Source: Alphaproteobacteria bacterium (lineage in GTDB: Bacteria; Pseudomonadota; Alphaproteobacteria; Micropepsales; Micropepsaceae). Taken from it: a stretch of DNA of 44,526 nt. This document shows, one piece after another, positions 34,735 to 44,526 of this stretch (positions within the stretch are counted from its first letter, which is position 1; every line of letters begins with the position of its first letter). The notes beneath the pieces were generated by a model. That model saw only the letters and a program-made list of their open reading frames with translations. It did not search any database and was not told the DNA's origin. The position numbers and the translations under genes were made by a program. Where the stretch lies: assembly GCA_027456965.1 (NCBI GenBank), contig DAIDUA010000038.1, positions 1 through 44,526 on the forward strand, in the 5' to 3' direction.

Positions 34735-35079
34735 GTGCTCAAGAAAATCCGATTGGCTTGGACTGACAAGGCTGCTCTGCTGGTCGTGCTCCTTATCGCT
34801 GGCGCGGCGTCCTTTTGCTGGCTTCTTGGCGCCATCGGCTTATGGGGGCACTCGCAGGCAAGGTTCGACAGCGCGATGATGACCTGGACGATCGAAGCGG
34901 AATTGGCGCTCGTACCGACGATCTGGCTGCTCTTGCGGCTCATAGATGAGGGAGCGAGAGTGACAGGTCAGTGGTTACGGTCAGGCTTCGCGCGCCTCAG
35001 ATACAGCGAATCGCATCGTCCTGCTTATCGAAGCGCGGGAATTGGCATCGGCGCGAATTTGCTTCACCACGATCTGTGA
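34735..35079 (+). CDS. Small membrane protein, unknown function
   Basis: A 114-residue frame starting at GTG 34735. It has two hydrophobic segments (about residues 13-36 and 54-68), predicted as transmembrane helices, with a short loop GHSQARFDSAMMTWT between them. The tail is basic and soluble. The ribosome binding site is weak. The helix-loop-helix looks natural and codon use fits, but the last 40 residues may not be real protein. Confidence 0.5.
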   Translation: MLKKIRLAWTDKAALLVVLLIAGAASFCWLLGAIGLWGHSQARFDSAMMTWTIEAELALVPTIWLLLRLIDEGARVTGQWLRSGFARLRYSESHRPAYRSAGIGIGANLLHHDL

Positions 35080-35189
35080 TTGCGCGCTGATCCCTTTCTT
35101 TGGTCCACCCGCGCAATCATTCACCTTGTCATGCCCGGCGAGTATCGCTTTGTCCGCTCTCCATTCGCGGAGGGAGTACCGCCGTGCCG

Positions 35190-36395
35190 TCACGGCTTGA
35201 TCGTCACCATGACGACGCTGTGGCCTTGAACATTGGCCGTGAATGCGCCCTGGCGCGCCGGCAAATCCTTGTGGAGCCAGAGGTCGCGCACCGCGGCTTT
35301 CAGATCGTCGGGATACTGCAACGCGTCCCAGGTCACCGTGATGTCGTGCGGTTCTGTGGAGCGGTTGAGCAGGACCACCGCGCGTCCGCCGCCTTTGATG
35401 GGCCGCGCCCAGACTTCGTAATTGCCGGCCTTGGCGACGCGTTTGGCCTCGATGCCCAACGGGTCCTGATCGACGGCAATAACCTCTCTGTTGGTGAGAA
35501 TGGTCCTGGTCTCGTCCGACATCGTCGATAGATCGTTACCTGCGATCAGCGGTGCGGCGAGAATCGCCCAGAGGCTGAAATGCGCCTTATACTCGCTGTC
35601 CGTCATGCCGCCATTGCCGACTTCGAGCATGTCCGGATCGTTCCAGTGTCCCGGCCCCGCATAGGTGTCCAGCCCTGCCTGCAGGTCGAGGATTTCCAGC
35701 ATGCTGAGGTGATAGCCGTCGGGGCTTCTGCCTTCCCAGTGGTCGTAGATATCGTCGGTGGTCCGCCACAAATTGCCGATGTTCTGCGCCCACAGCCACG
35801 GCTTGGACTTACCCCATTCGCACAGGCTAAAGACGATCGGCCGGCCGGTCGCCTGTAGCGCCCGGCTCATCGTTAGATAGGACGCGGTGGCATCCTGCGT
35901 GTCGGTGTTGCACCAATCGTATTTCAGGTAGTCGACGCCCCAGGCGGCATAGGTTTGCGCGTCCTGATATTCATGGCCGCGGCTGCCCGGACGTCCGGCG
36001 CAGGTCTTGGTGCCTGCGTCGGAATAAATCCCGAACTTCAGCCCTTTGGCGTGGACGTAATCCGCCAGCGCCTTGATACCCGAGGGAAAGCGTTTTGGAT
36101 CGGGCTGGATGTTGCCGTTCTTGTCGCGTGCGCCCTGCCAGCAATCGTCGATCACGATGTAGCGATAGCCGGCATCGCGCATACCCGAGGAAACCATCGC
36201 GTCGGCCTCGGCGCGGATGACCTTTTCGTTGATATTGCAGCCGAATTTGTTCCAGCTGTTCCATCCCATAGGCGGTGTCGGTGCGAGGCCGTTCGGCGTT
36301 CCCAAAAGCGGCTCGTTTGCATTGCGCGCTATTGCCGGTTGACATGCCGACAGTGCTATCAACAACGCGAACGCCGCCCGGATTGTTTTGCGCAT
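35190..36395 (-). CDS. GH27 alpha-galactosidase, probable lipoprotein
   Basis: A 401-residue retaining alpha-galactosidase (melibiase family) that removes alpha-linked galactose from oligosaccharides or side chains. The signal ends in LIALSAC, a good lipobox with Cys18. The TIM barrel begins PPMGWNSWNKFGCNI. The nucleophile is Asp160 (YLKYDWCN), and the acid/base is Asp215 by alignment with the R-x3-D motif of the human enzyme (WRTTDDI). GHWNDPDMLEVGNGGMT is also conserved. A small beta domain closes the protein (about 310-401). The start has GGAGGG five bases upstream. It stands alone, 9 kb beyond the galactan locus, without the operators seen there, so it may be regulated separately. Confidence 0.94.
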   Translation of the reverse strand: MRKTIRAAFALLIALSACQPAIARNANEPLLGTPNGLAPTPPMGWNSWNKFGCNINEKVIRAEADAMVSSGMRDAGYRYIVIDDCWQGARDKNGNIQPDPKRFPSGIKALADYVHAKGLKFGIYSDAGTKTCAGRPGSRGHEYQDAQTYAAWGVDYLKYDWCNTDTQDATASYLTMSRALQATGRPIVFSLCEWGKSKPWLWAQNIGNLWRTTDDIYDHWEGRSPDGYHLSMLEILDLQAGLDTYAGPGHWNDPDMLEVGNGGMTDSEYKAHFSLWAILAAPLIAGNDLSTMSDETRTILTNREVIAVDQDPLGIEAKRVAKAGNYEVWARPIKGGGRAVVLLNRSTEPHDITVTWDALQYPDDLKAAVRDLWLHKDLPARQGAFTANVQGHSVVMVTIKP

Positions 36396-36610
36396 TCTGG
36401 CCCTCCATCTTGCCTATGTTCACCCGGCGTCTCCCCGGCAAGCGGCCGGTCCGGCCGTCCTTTGCACAATGTAACGCCGGGGATGGCCGCGGAACAGCGC
36501 CAGGAAGACGCTTGCCGCCGGTTACGGGCCTCGCCTGCGGCTGACACTGTGCGTCCGCTCCGCTATGGTGCGGCGTCGGTTTCGCCGACGGATTGCTTTG
36601 GGGGGCTTTC

Positions 36611-37261
36611 ATGCATCTGCGATTTTCCGGCGTCATTGTCGCATGCGTTTTTCTTGTCCTGTCCGCGTCGGCGCAGGCCGGCGTTCACGTGCCGGGCGAG
36701 ACCGGTGCTTTCGTCAAATTCTGCGCCAGGAATTTCAAATCATGCCGCGATGAGATCCTGCAGGAGCAGATCGTCATCATGGCGGCCAAGGCATGGGCGA
36801 ATTCGACAAGCGACAAATGCTGGGTGCCGGATGGCGTCGACGACGATACCGCCGCGCGGCAGATCCTCGGCTGGCTGAAACAGCATGGCGAAACCGCCAC
36901 GATGAAAACCGAGGACGGCGTCGAAACGGCGGTCAGGGCGATCTGGAATTGTCAGATCAAGATCGAAACCGGTCTGACGTCCATGGGCGTGCCGGACAGA
37001 ACCGGCGCCTATATGAAGTTCTGCGGCGTCGCGGCCAACTACGCCAAATGCGCCAACCAGATGGTTGCCGACGACGTCATCATCGCGACCCGCGATCCTT
37101 CGAGCACCGCGCCGGCCCACTGCACCGCGCCCAAAGCCATGGACAGCAACACGATGGCCAAGGCGATCTATTACTGGCTGTACGCGCATCCCGAGACCTA
37201 CGAGTTGTCGACCGACGACGGCGTGTGGACGGCGATCGACGCGCTCTGGCCCTGTCATTGA
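36611..37261 (+). CDS. Secreted protein with a duplicated Cys-rich domain (Rap1a/Tai-like)
   Basis: A 216-residue protein with a signal peptide (to about SASAQAG). The mature part consists of two similar halves. GAFVKFC, then SCRDE, KCWVPDGVDDDTAARQILGW and VETAVRAIWNC make up the first. GAYMKFC, then KCANQ, HCTAPKAMDSNTMAKAIYYW and VWTAIDALWPC make up the second. Each half has four cysteines in the same order. The layout (C, C, C-x-P, then a helix ending in a C) resembles the Rap1a/Tai immunity fold of type VI secretion systems, but no effector or secretion gene is nearby and this is only a resemblance. ATG 36611 is used because the run of G before it can serve as ribosome binding site. Confidence 0.75.
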   Translation: MHLRFSGVIVACVFLVLSASAQAGVHVPGETGAFVKFCARNFKSCRDEILQEQIVIMAAKAWANSTSDKCWVPDGVDDDTAARQILGWLKQHGETATMKTEDGVETAVRAIWNCQIKIETGLTSMGVPDRTGAYMKFCGVAANYAKCANQMVADDVIIATRDPSSTAPAHCTAPKAMDSNTMAKAIYYWLYAHPETYELSTDDGVWTAIDALWPCH

Positions 37262-37288
37262 CGGCAGTGGGAGCGAGGCGTGGAGACG

Positions 37289-37870
37289 TCACGCCGTCCT
37301 CGCAAACGCCACCTTGCGCGCCCGCGCGCGATAGGCCGCCGCCAGCCGTTCTTCACTCGGCGCAAACAGATCGTCCTCGCCACCCGTGAGCAGTTGTTCC
37401 TCGATCTCGTTTTGGCTGACCAGGGCGCCGTCCGGCAGGATGTGCTGCACGCCGACGCCGCGCGCCGCCAGCGCACGCGCCACCATCAGGCAGCGGTGGC
37501 AATCGAGCGGATGCTTTTCGGAGCACATCAGCGCCAGGCGGTGCTCGCGCGCCTCCGCGATTACGCGCTCTATCCCGTCGTGGAACGCCGCGCTCTCGGC
37601 CATGCGCTCGAAATCCGCAATGCCGTTTGTATACAAAGCCGGATCGTCGGGCCGCCCGCCCAGTTCCTTGCCGAGGAAGATATAGGAAAGGCCGGCGGTG
37701 CGCAGCGCCTGGTCCAGCCGCGCCTTGTTGAACTGCGGACAAAACCGCGAATGCGGCGCGGTGCGCACGTCCGCCACCGCCTCGATGCCCGCGCCCGAAA
37801 GCAGCGCCAGGAACCGCTCGAAGCTGTGTGTCGAGTGGCCGATGGTGAAGACGGATAAAGCCCCGTTCAT
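37289..37870 (-). CDS. DUF488-family protein
   Basis: A 193-residue protein of the DUF488 family, recognised by FTIGHSTHSFERFLALL at the N-terminus, VADVRTAPHSRFCPQFN, and a C-terminal LMCSEKHPLDCHRCLMVA block with closely spaced Cys and His. The function of the family is not established; it is widespread in bacteria. Probably cytoplasmic, and its gene stands alone. Confidence 0.85.
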   Translation of the reverse strand: MNGALSVFTIGHSTHSFERFLALLSGAGIEAVADVRTAPHSRFCPQFNKARLDQALRTAGLSYIFLGKELGGRPDDPALYTNGIADFERMAESAAFHDGIERVIAEAREHRLALMCSEKHPLDCHRCLMVARALAARGVGVQHILPDGALVSQNEIEEQLLTGGEDDLFAPSEERLAAAYRARARKVAFARTA

Positions 37871-37964
37871 GTCCGTAGCATATCAGCGGTCATGGCTACT
37901 CCGAAGTTTTTTGGTTTCTTCCTTGAAGGAATACCGCCGATGCACGTCGACCTAATGTCGCTGC

Positions 37965-38438
37965 TTACGCCACGATGCCCGTCACCGTTGCGTTCAGCAC
38001 CTGCACCACATCCGCCGGGGCGAGCTTCACCTGCAGCCCGCGCTGGCCGCCATTCATGAAGACGTAGTCTTCGGCGAGTGCCGTTTCCTCGATCACCGCT
38101 GGCACGCGCTTCTTCTGTCCGAAGGGACTGATGCCGCCTGTGTGATAGCCTGTGAGCCGTTCGGCGTCGGCGGGTTTCAGCATCTGTGCGTGCTTGCCGC
38201 CGAAGGCGGCCGCCAGTTTCTTCATGCTGACTTCGCGATCCGAAGGCACGATCGCGCAGACCGCCTTGCCGTCCACCTCGGCCATCAGAGTCTTCAGCAC
38301 GCGTCGCGCCGGCTCGCCCAGCGCCTCGGCCGCTTGCATTCCGATGCGGTCCGCGTCGGGATCGTAGGTGTAATGATGGACGGTGTAGGCGACGCCCGCT
38401 TTGGTCAGCTCCAAAGTGGCGCGCGTGCTGTTTGGCAT
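37965..38438 (-). CDS. ybaK: Cys-tRNA(Pro)/Cys-tRNA(Cys) deacylase YbaK
   Basis: A 157-residue YbaK/EbsC protein that hydrolyses Cys mischarged onto tRNA-Pro. The N-terminal VAYTVHHYTYDPD, the VLKTLMAEVDGK strand with the functional Lys, and YHTGGISPFGQKKRVPAVIEE are family hallmarks. Length fits the stand-alone enzyme. It is divergent from guaB across a 630-base gap. Confidence 0.92.
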   Translation of the reverse strand: MPNSTRATLELTKAGVAYTVHHYTYDPDADRIGMQAAEALGEPARRVLKTLMAEVDGKAVCAIVPSDREVSMKKLAAAFGGKHAQMLKPADAERLTGYHTGGISPFGQKKRVPAVIEETALAEDYVFMNGGQRGLQVKLAPADVVQVLNATVTGIVA

Positions 38439-40544
<2,106 letters not shown>

Positions 40545-41804
40545 TTGACTCCGTCGGCGCGCCTCCAGGCGGCGATCGAGATCCTGGAAGGCCTTGCGGG
40601 AACCGCCCAACCGGCCGACCGTTATCTGCGCGATTATTTCCACGTCCGCCGCTACGCGGGCTCCAAGGACCGGGTCGCCGTCGCCGAGCGCATCTATATG
40701 GTGATGCGGCACCGCTCTTCCCTGGCATGGCGCATGGGCAGCAACGACCCGCGCGCGCTGGTGATCGGCTCGGTGCTCACCGAAGGCGCCACCGCCGATG
40801 CGTTCGCCGACCTCTTCAGCGGTAAAGGCCACGGCGCGCCTGCGCTGAGCGACGCCGAACGCGCCGTTATCGCCGCGCTGCCCTCCGCCGATCCGCCGCT
40901 CCATGTGCGCGGCGAGTTCCCGCCCTTCCTCGAACCCGAGCTGGTGCGTGCTTTCGGTTCCTCTCTGCTGAACGAAATGGTGGCGATGCAGGCGCGTGCG
41001 CCCGTCGATCTCCGCGTCAATACGCTGAAGTCCTCGCGCGAGAAGGTGTTGGAGGCTCTCCGCGCCGAAGGCTTCGCGGTCGAACCGACGCCCTATTCGC
41101 CGCACGGGCTGCGCCTGCCGCCCGGCGAAGGTTCGGCCAGGCTCGGTGTCTCGTCCCTCTTTGCCGAGGGGGCCTTCGAGTTCCAGGACGAGGCCGCCCA
41201 GATCGCCGCGCTGCTCTGCGGGGCCCGGCCGGGCATGCATGTGCTGGACTTCGCTGCCGGCGCCGGCGGCAAGTCCCTGGCGCTGGCTGCCCTGATGCGT
41301 AACGACTGCAAGGTGGTCGCCCATGACGTCGACGCCGGCCGGCTCAGGCCGCTTCCGCCGCGGGCGGCGCGGGCCGGCGCAACGATCATCCATCCGGTCA
41401 GCCGGCGCCCTGCCGGGACCTTCGACGTCGTGCTGGTCGATTCGCCCTGCAGCGGTTCCGGCACATGGCGGCGGCAACCGGAGCTGCGCTGGCGCATTCT
41501 CCCAGGCCGTCTGCAAACCTTGAACACCTTGCAGGACGACCTGCTGGAGCAAGGCGCGGCCCATACGGCCCCCGGGGGACGCCTCATTTACGCCACCTGC
41601 TCGTTGCTGCCTTGCGAGAACGAAGACCGGATCGAACGCTTCCTGTCGCGCCACGCCGAATTTACGGTTCTGTCCGCCTCGGAGACCTGGCGGGCGCTCA
41701 CGGATGCGCCGCCGCCACCCGGAATGCTGGATGTTTTCAGGGCGACGCCGTTGCGGACCGGCACGGATGGATTTTTCACGGCAGTGTTGCGGCGGCATCG
41801 CTAG
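40545..41804 (+). CDS. RsmB/NOP-family RNA (cytosine-5-)-methyltransferase
   Basis: A 419-residue SAM-dependent methyltransferase for a cytosine in rRNA (RsmB type). An N-terminal NusB-like RNA-binding part (about 1-130) leads to the catalytic domain with the SAM motif [12 protein letters not shown]. The two functional cysteines are Cys302 in DSPCSGSG (product release) and Cys352 in [13 protein letters not shown] (nucleophile type). The start is TTG 40545, directly after the guaB stop, with a weak ribosome binding site, so translation probably depends on guaB. Its position between guaB and guaA is seen in other alphaproteobacteria. Confidence 0.9.
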   Translation: MTPSARLQAAIEILEGLAGTAQPADRYLRDYFHVRRYAGSKDRVAVAERIYMVMRHRSSLAWRMGSNDPRALVIGSVLTEGATADAFADLFSGKGHGAPALSDAERAVIAALPSADPPLHVRGEFPPFLEPELVRAFGSSLLNEMVAMQARAPVDLRVNTLKSSREKVLEALRAEGFAVEPTPYSPHGLRLPPGEGSARLGVSSLFAEGAFEFQDEAAQIAALLCGARPGMHVLDFAAGAGGKSLALAALMRNDCKVVAHDVDAGRLRPLPPRAARAGATIIHPVSRRPAGTFDVVLVDSPCSGSGTWRRQPELRWRILPGRLQTLNTLQDDLLEQGAAHTAPGGRLIYATCSLLPCENEDRIERFLSRHAEFTVLSASETWRALTDAPPPPGMLDVFRATPLRTGTDGFFTAVLRRHR

Positions 41805-41836
41805 ACAAGATCGACACCGAGCGAGTAAATCCGGCC

Positions 41837-43384
41837 ATGGCAGCTCCCGTTCTCGTTATTGACTTCGGCTCACAGGTGACCCAGCTCATCGCGCGGCGCG
41901 TGCGCGAGGCTGGCGTCTATTGCGAGATTGTCCCCTTCGACAAGGCGGCGGCCGCGCTGAAAGAATCGTCGCCGCGCGCGATCATTCTGTCCGGAGGCCC
42001 CGCCAGCGTCACCGAAGCGGACACGCCGCGCGCGCCGCAACGCGTGTTCGAAGCCGGCGTTCCCGTCCTCGGCATCTGCTATGGCGAGATGACGATGTGC
42101 GAGCAGCTCGGCGGCCGGGTCGAAGGCGGGCACGCCCGCGAATTCGGCCGCGCCGACATCCGTATCGCGAAGGCGTCGCCGCTGTTCGCCGGCCTCGGCG
42201 ACGCGAACGGCCGCGAGCCCGTCTGGATGAGCCACGGCGACAAGATCACCTCGATCCCGCCGACCTTCGACGTCATCGCGACGTCGGAGAATTCACCGTT
42301 CGCCGCCATCGCGGACGAGACGCGCCGATTCTATGGCGTACAATTCCATCCCGAGGTCGTCCATACGCCGCGCGGCGCGACGATCCTCCGCAATTTCGTC
42401 ATCAACATCGCCGGCATCGAGCCGACCTGGAACATGCATGCCTTCCGGGAGCAGGCGATTGCGCGCATCCGCAAGCAGGTCGGCGGCGGCCGGGTGATCT
42501 GCGGGCTTTCGGGTGGCGTCGATTCCTCGGTTGCGGCCGTTCTGCTTCACGAGGCCATCGGCGACCAGCTCACCTGCATTTTCGTCGATACGGGTTTGAT
42601 GCGGGCAGGTGAATCCGAGCAGGTGGTGTCGCTGTTCCGCGGTCATTACAACATTCCGCTGCTCCACGCCGACGCGTCGGACCTTTTCCTGTCCAGCCTC
42701 GAAGGCGTCAGCGACCCGGAGAAGAAGCGCAAGGTCATCGGCGCGGCCTTCATCGACGTGTTCGACTACGAGGCCACCAAGGTCGGCGGCGCCGAGTTTC
42801 TCGCCCAGGGCACGCTCTATCCCGACGTGATCGAGAGCGTGTCGGCGACCGGCGGTCCCTCCGTCACCATCAAGTCGCACCACAATGTCGGCGGCCTGCC
42901 CGCGCACATGAAGATGAAGCTGGTCGAACCGCTGCGCGAACTGTTCAAGGACGAGGTGCGCGCCTTGGGCCGCGAGTTGGGGCTGCCCGAGGAATTCGTC
43001 GGACGCCACCCATTTCCGGGGCCTGGGCTGGCGATTCGCGTACCGGGCACCATAACAAAGGAAAAGCTCGAAATTCTGCGCAAGGCGGACACCATCTATC
43101 TTGAGGAGATCCGCAAGGCCGGTCTGTACGACAAGATCTGGCAGGCCTTCGCTGTGTTGTTGCCGGTGAAAACCGTGGGCGTGATGGGTGACGGCCGCAC
43201 CTATGACCACGTCTGCGCGCTGCGCGCGGTGACCTCCTCCGACGGCATGACGGCGGATTTCTATCCCTTCGAACATGATTTCCTGGCCCGCGTGGCGACG
43301 CGCATTGTCAATGAAGTCAAAGGCATAAACCGCGTCGTCTACGACGTGACGTCGAAACCTCCCGGGACCATCGAGTGGGAGTGA
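41837..43384 (+). CDS. guaA: GMP synthase (glutamine-hydrolysing)
   Basis: A 515-residue two-domain enzyme making GMP from XMP. The class I amidotransferase half has Cys81 (GICYGE), His171 and Glu173 (GVQFHPEV). The ATP-pyrophosphatase half has the P-loop GLSGGVDSS at 223-231, and the dimerisation end finishes with the usual PPGTIEWE. The ATG at 41837 starts 32 bases after the methyltransferase gene. The sequence is intact to its last codon. An integrase gene begins 221 bases after the stop in the same orientation, consistent with an element inserted at the guaA 3' end that restores the reading frame. Confidence 0.97.
   Translation: MAAPVLVIDFGSQVTQLIARRVREAGVYCEIVPFDKAAAALKESSPRAIILSGGPASVTEADTPRAPQRVFEAGVPVLGICYGEMTMCEQLGGRVEGGHAREFGRADIRIAKASPLFAGLGDANGREPVWMSHGDKITSIPPTFDVIATSENSPFAAIADETRRFYGVQFHPEVVHTPRGATILRNFVINIAGIEPTWNMHAFREQAIARIRKQVGGGRVICGLSGGVDSSVAAVLLHEAIGDQLTCIFVDTGLMRAGESEQVVSLFRGHYNIPLLHADASDLFLSSLEGVSDPEKKRKVIGAAFIDVFDYEATKVGGAEFLAQGTLYPDVIESVSATGGPSVTIKSHHNVGGLPAHMKMKLVEPLRELFKDEVRALGRELGLPEEFVGRHPFPGPGLAIRVPGTITKEKLEILRKADTIYLEEIRKAGLYDKIWQAFAVLLPVKTVGVMGDGRTYDHVCALRAVTSSDGMTADFYPFEHDFLARVATRIVNEVKGINRVVYDVTSKPPGTIEWE
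43362..43384. other. Inferred attachment site (attL) at the guaA 3' end
   Basis: The last codons of guaA, from about CCCGGGACCATC to the stop, are the expected core of the attachment site for integrases that target guaA. This is inferred from the adjoining integrase and from known guaA-specific islands. The matching attR copy would lie beyond the right end of the window, so the exact core cannot be shown. Confidence 0.4.
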
Positions 43385-43499
43385 ATTAGGGTGGTTTCAG
43401 ACCATCCCGCTCCGTGCCAGAAATCGCACGAACTCGTTGACTGACAAGGATTATTTTTCCCACCCCGTATCGCTGCGTGTCACCCCAGCCGAGCCACTT

Positions 43500-43559
43500 T
43501 GTTGGTACCGATGTTGGTATGGCGCAGGATGGTCGAGAAACGGGCTTCCGGTACCAACA
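43500..43559. repeat. Repeated TGTTGGTA sites, possible integrase arm-type sites
   Basis: TGTTGGTACCG (43500-43510) and its exact reverse complement CGGTACCAACA (43549-43559) flank a third copy, TGTTGGTA (43512-43519). A looser TGTTGATGGTATCC follows after 43563. They lie between guaA and the integrase start, where arm-type binding sites of this integrase class and its own promoter are expected. Confidence 0.5.
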
Positions 43560-43605
43560 GCGCCTGTTGATGGTATCCGTTCGCCCCCCGACCGGATGCG
43601 GATTT

Positions 43606-44526
43606 ATGAGCGAACTCACTGATAAAGAACTGAAAAATCTGAAGCCGAGGGCCAAGCTCTACAAGGTGACGGACCGCGACGGGATGTACGCGGCCGTCAC
43701 CCCGACCGGGGTCGTCTCGTTCCGGTATCAGTACCGGGTGAACGGGCGGCAGGAGGTCTTGACCATCGGCCGGTATAGCGCCGAGGCGGCGCGCAAGCTG
43801 ACACTGGCGCCCGACGCGCTGGAATACGGCATGGAGGTGTCGCTTGCGGAGGCAAGGTCGCTGCTGGCGCGGGCTCGGCGTCAGGTCGAGCGGGGAGAGT
43901 CGCCGTCGAAAGCCAAGGTTGAGAAGCGCACCGCGTCAGCCGAGGCGTTGACGTTCGGCGGGTGGGCGGAAGCCTACTTCAAGCACAAAGCCGATCCTAA
44001 GTCTGGGGCCGAGAAACTGGCCGACAGCACCCTGGCGATGCGCCGATCCGTCTATGATCGCGCCATACTGGGAGAGTTGTCGAAGCTCAAGCTGGGGGAG
44101 GTGACGCCGCAACGCCTCAAACATCTGTGCGACGAGGTCAAAGAGAAGCGCGGACCGGCCGTCGCCGTGCATGTCCGTGAGGTCGTGTTGCTGGTGTTCC
44201 GCCACGCCCAGGGAAGCGGGCTGGACGTGAGCAACCCGGCCGAGTCGATCCGCACCAGCGCCATCGCCACCTTCGAGCCGCGCGAGCGCGCCCTTTCGCC
44301 ATCCGAGGTCCGCGCGGTCTTGGCGGCCTTGGATCATGTGTCGGCGGCGCCTACGCTGCGCTTAGCGGTGAAGTTTGTTCTGCTGACCGGCGTCCGCAAG
44401 TCGGAGTTCATCGACGCCACATGGAAGGAAATCGACTTCGCCGCCGCACGCTGGACGATCCCGGCCGAGCGCATGAAGGCCGGCAAGGCGCATGTCGTCC
44501 CGCTGAGCGATCAGGCGCTCGACATT
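43606..44526 (+). CDS. Tyrosine-type site-specific integrase, N-terminal 307 residues (cut by window end)
   Basis: The frame is open from ATG 43606 to the last base. An N-terminal arm-type DNA-binding domain of the DUF4102 kind covers about residues 1-90 (LKPRAKLYKVTDRDGMYAAV, then TIGRYSAEAA, SLAEARSLLARAR). A core-binding domain follows (about 105-205). The catalytic domain begins near 225, with the first catalytic Arg264 in LLTGVRKSEF. The remaining catalytic residues, including the Tyr, would be beyond the window, so completeness is unknown. The P4/IntS-like architecture, the position and the orientation after guaA indicate an integrative element. The start lacks a strong ribosome binding site. 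Confidence 0.92.
   Translation, partial: MSELTDKELKNLKPRAKLYKVTDRDGMYAAVTPTGVVSFRYQYRVNGRQEVLTIGRYSAEAARKLTLAPDALEYGMEVSLAEARSLLARARRQVERGESPSKAKVEKRTASAEALTFGGWAEAYFKHKADPKSGAEKLADSTLAMRRSVYDRAILGELSKLKLGEVTPQRLKHLCDEVKEKRGPAVAVHVREVVLLVFRHAQGSGLDVSNPAESIRTSAIATFEPRERALSPSEVRAVLAALDHVSAAPTLRLAVKFVLLTGVRKSEFIDATWKEIDFAAARWTIPAERMKAGKAHVVPLSDQALDI

Overview
The window looks like chromosome of a GC-rich alphaproteobacterium. The large TonB-dependent receptors carry the ETVxVTG motif of the Caulobacter/sphingomonad/Xanthomonas type, the promoters are short, and the operons are packed with ATGA overlaps. A Rhizomicrobium- or Caulobacter-like organism would fit, but the genus cannot be fixed from sequence reading alone.

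Bases 1 to about 26,100 form a dense galactan/arabinogalactan utilisation locus. Two TonB-dependent receptors (305-3427, 17857-20547) would import oligosaccharides. Two tandem GH53 endo-galactanases (20609-23416) and a Tat-exported GH2 beta-galactosidase (23413-25944, minus) would cut beta-1,4-galactan to galactose. A FucP/GluP-type MFS permease (3858-5168) and a vSGLT-like sodium/galactose symporter (13793-15361) would carry sugar inward. Galactose can then take two routes. One is a complete Leloir operon galT-galK-galE (9416-6219, minus). The other is an oxidative De Ley-Doudoroff branch: galactose 1-dehydrogenase (10970-11899), SMP-30 lactonase (12863-13786) and IlvD/Edd sugar-acid dehydratase (15513-17243), with a DgoR-like GntR regulator (12114-12869). 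Two near-duplicate aldo/keto reductases (5217-6191, 9924-10889) bracket the gal operon. The kinase and aldolase that would finish the oxidative branch are not in the window.

Two families of repeated promoter sites tie the locus together. An ATATGATAA element, a 23-bp palindrome in its best form, lies before galT, the dehydratase, the second receptor and the GH2 gene. It is the obvious candidate target of the GntR protein. A LacI/CRE-like element close to TGWNANCGNTNWCA lies before receptor 1 (twice), the MFS permease, receptor 2 and, weakly, the second aldo/keto reductase.

The locus ends at a tRNA-Gln(CUG) gene (26529-26602, minus). Directly against the 3' end of the tRNA is the C-terminal stub of a molybdenum oxidoreductase, so this is probably an old rearrangement or island edge. 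From there to 43,384 is mostly core genome: ppx-like phosphatase, rlmE, a DUF885 metallopeptidase, several small secreted proteins, a polysaccharide deacetylase/acyltransferase pair, a GNAT protein, a NifX-like protein, a GH27 alpha-galactosidase lipoprotein, a duplicated-domain Cys-rich secreted protein, a DUF488 protein, ybaK, guaB, an RsmB-type rRNA methyltransferase and guaA.

At 43,606 an integrase with an N-terminal arm-binding domain starts 221 bases after guaA and runs off the window. The 3' end of guaA is a known integration site, so a second, integrase-bearing element most likely begins here. Its cargo lies outside the window.
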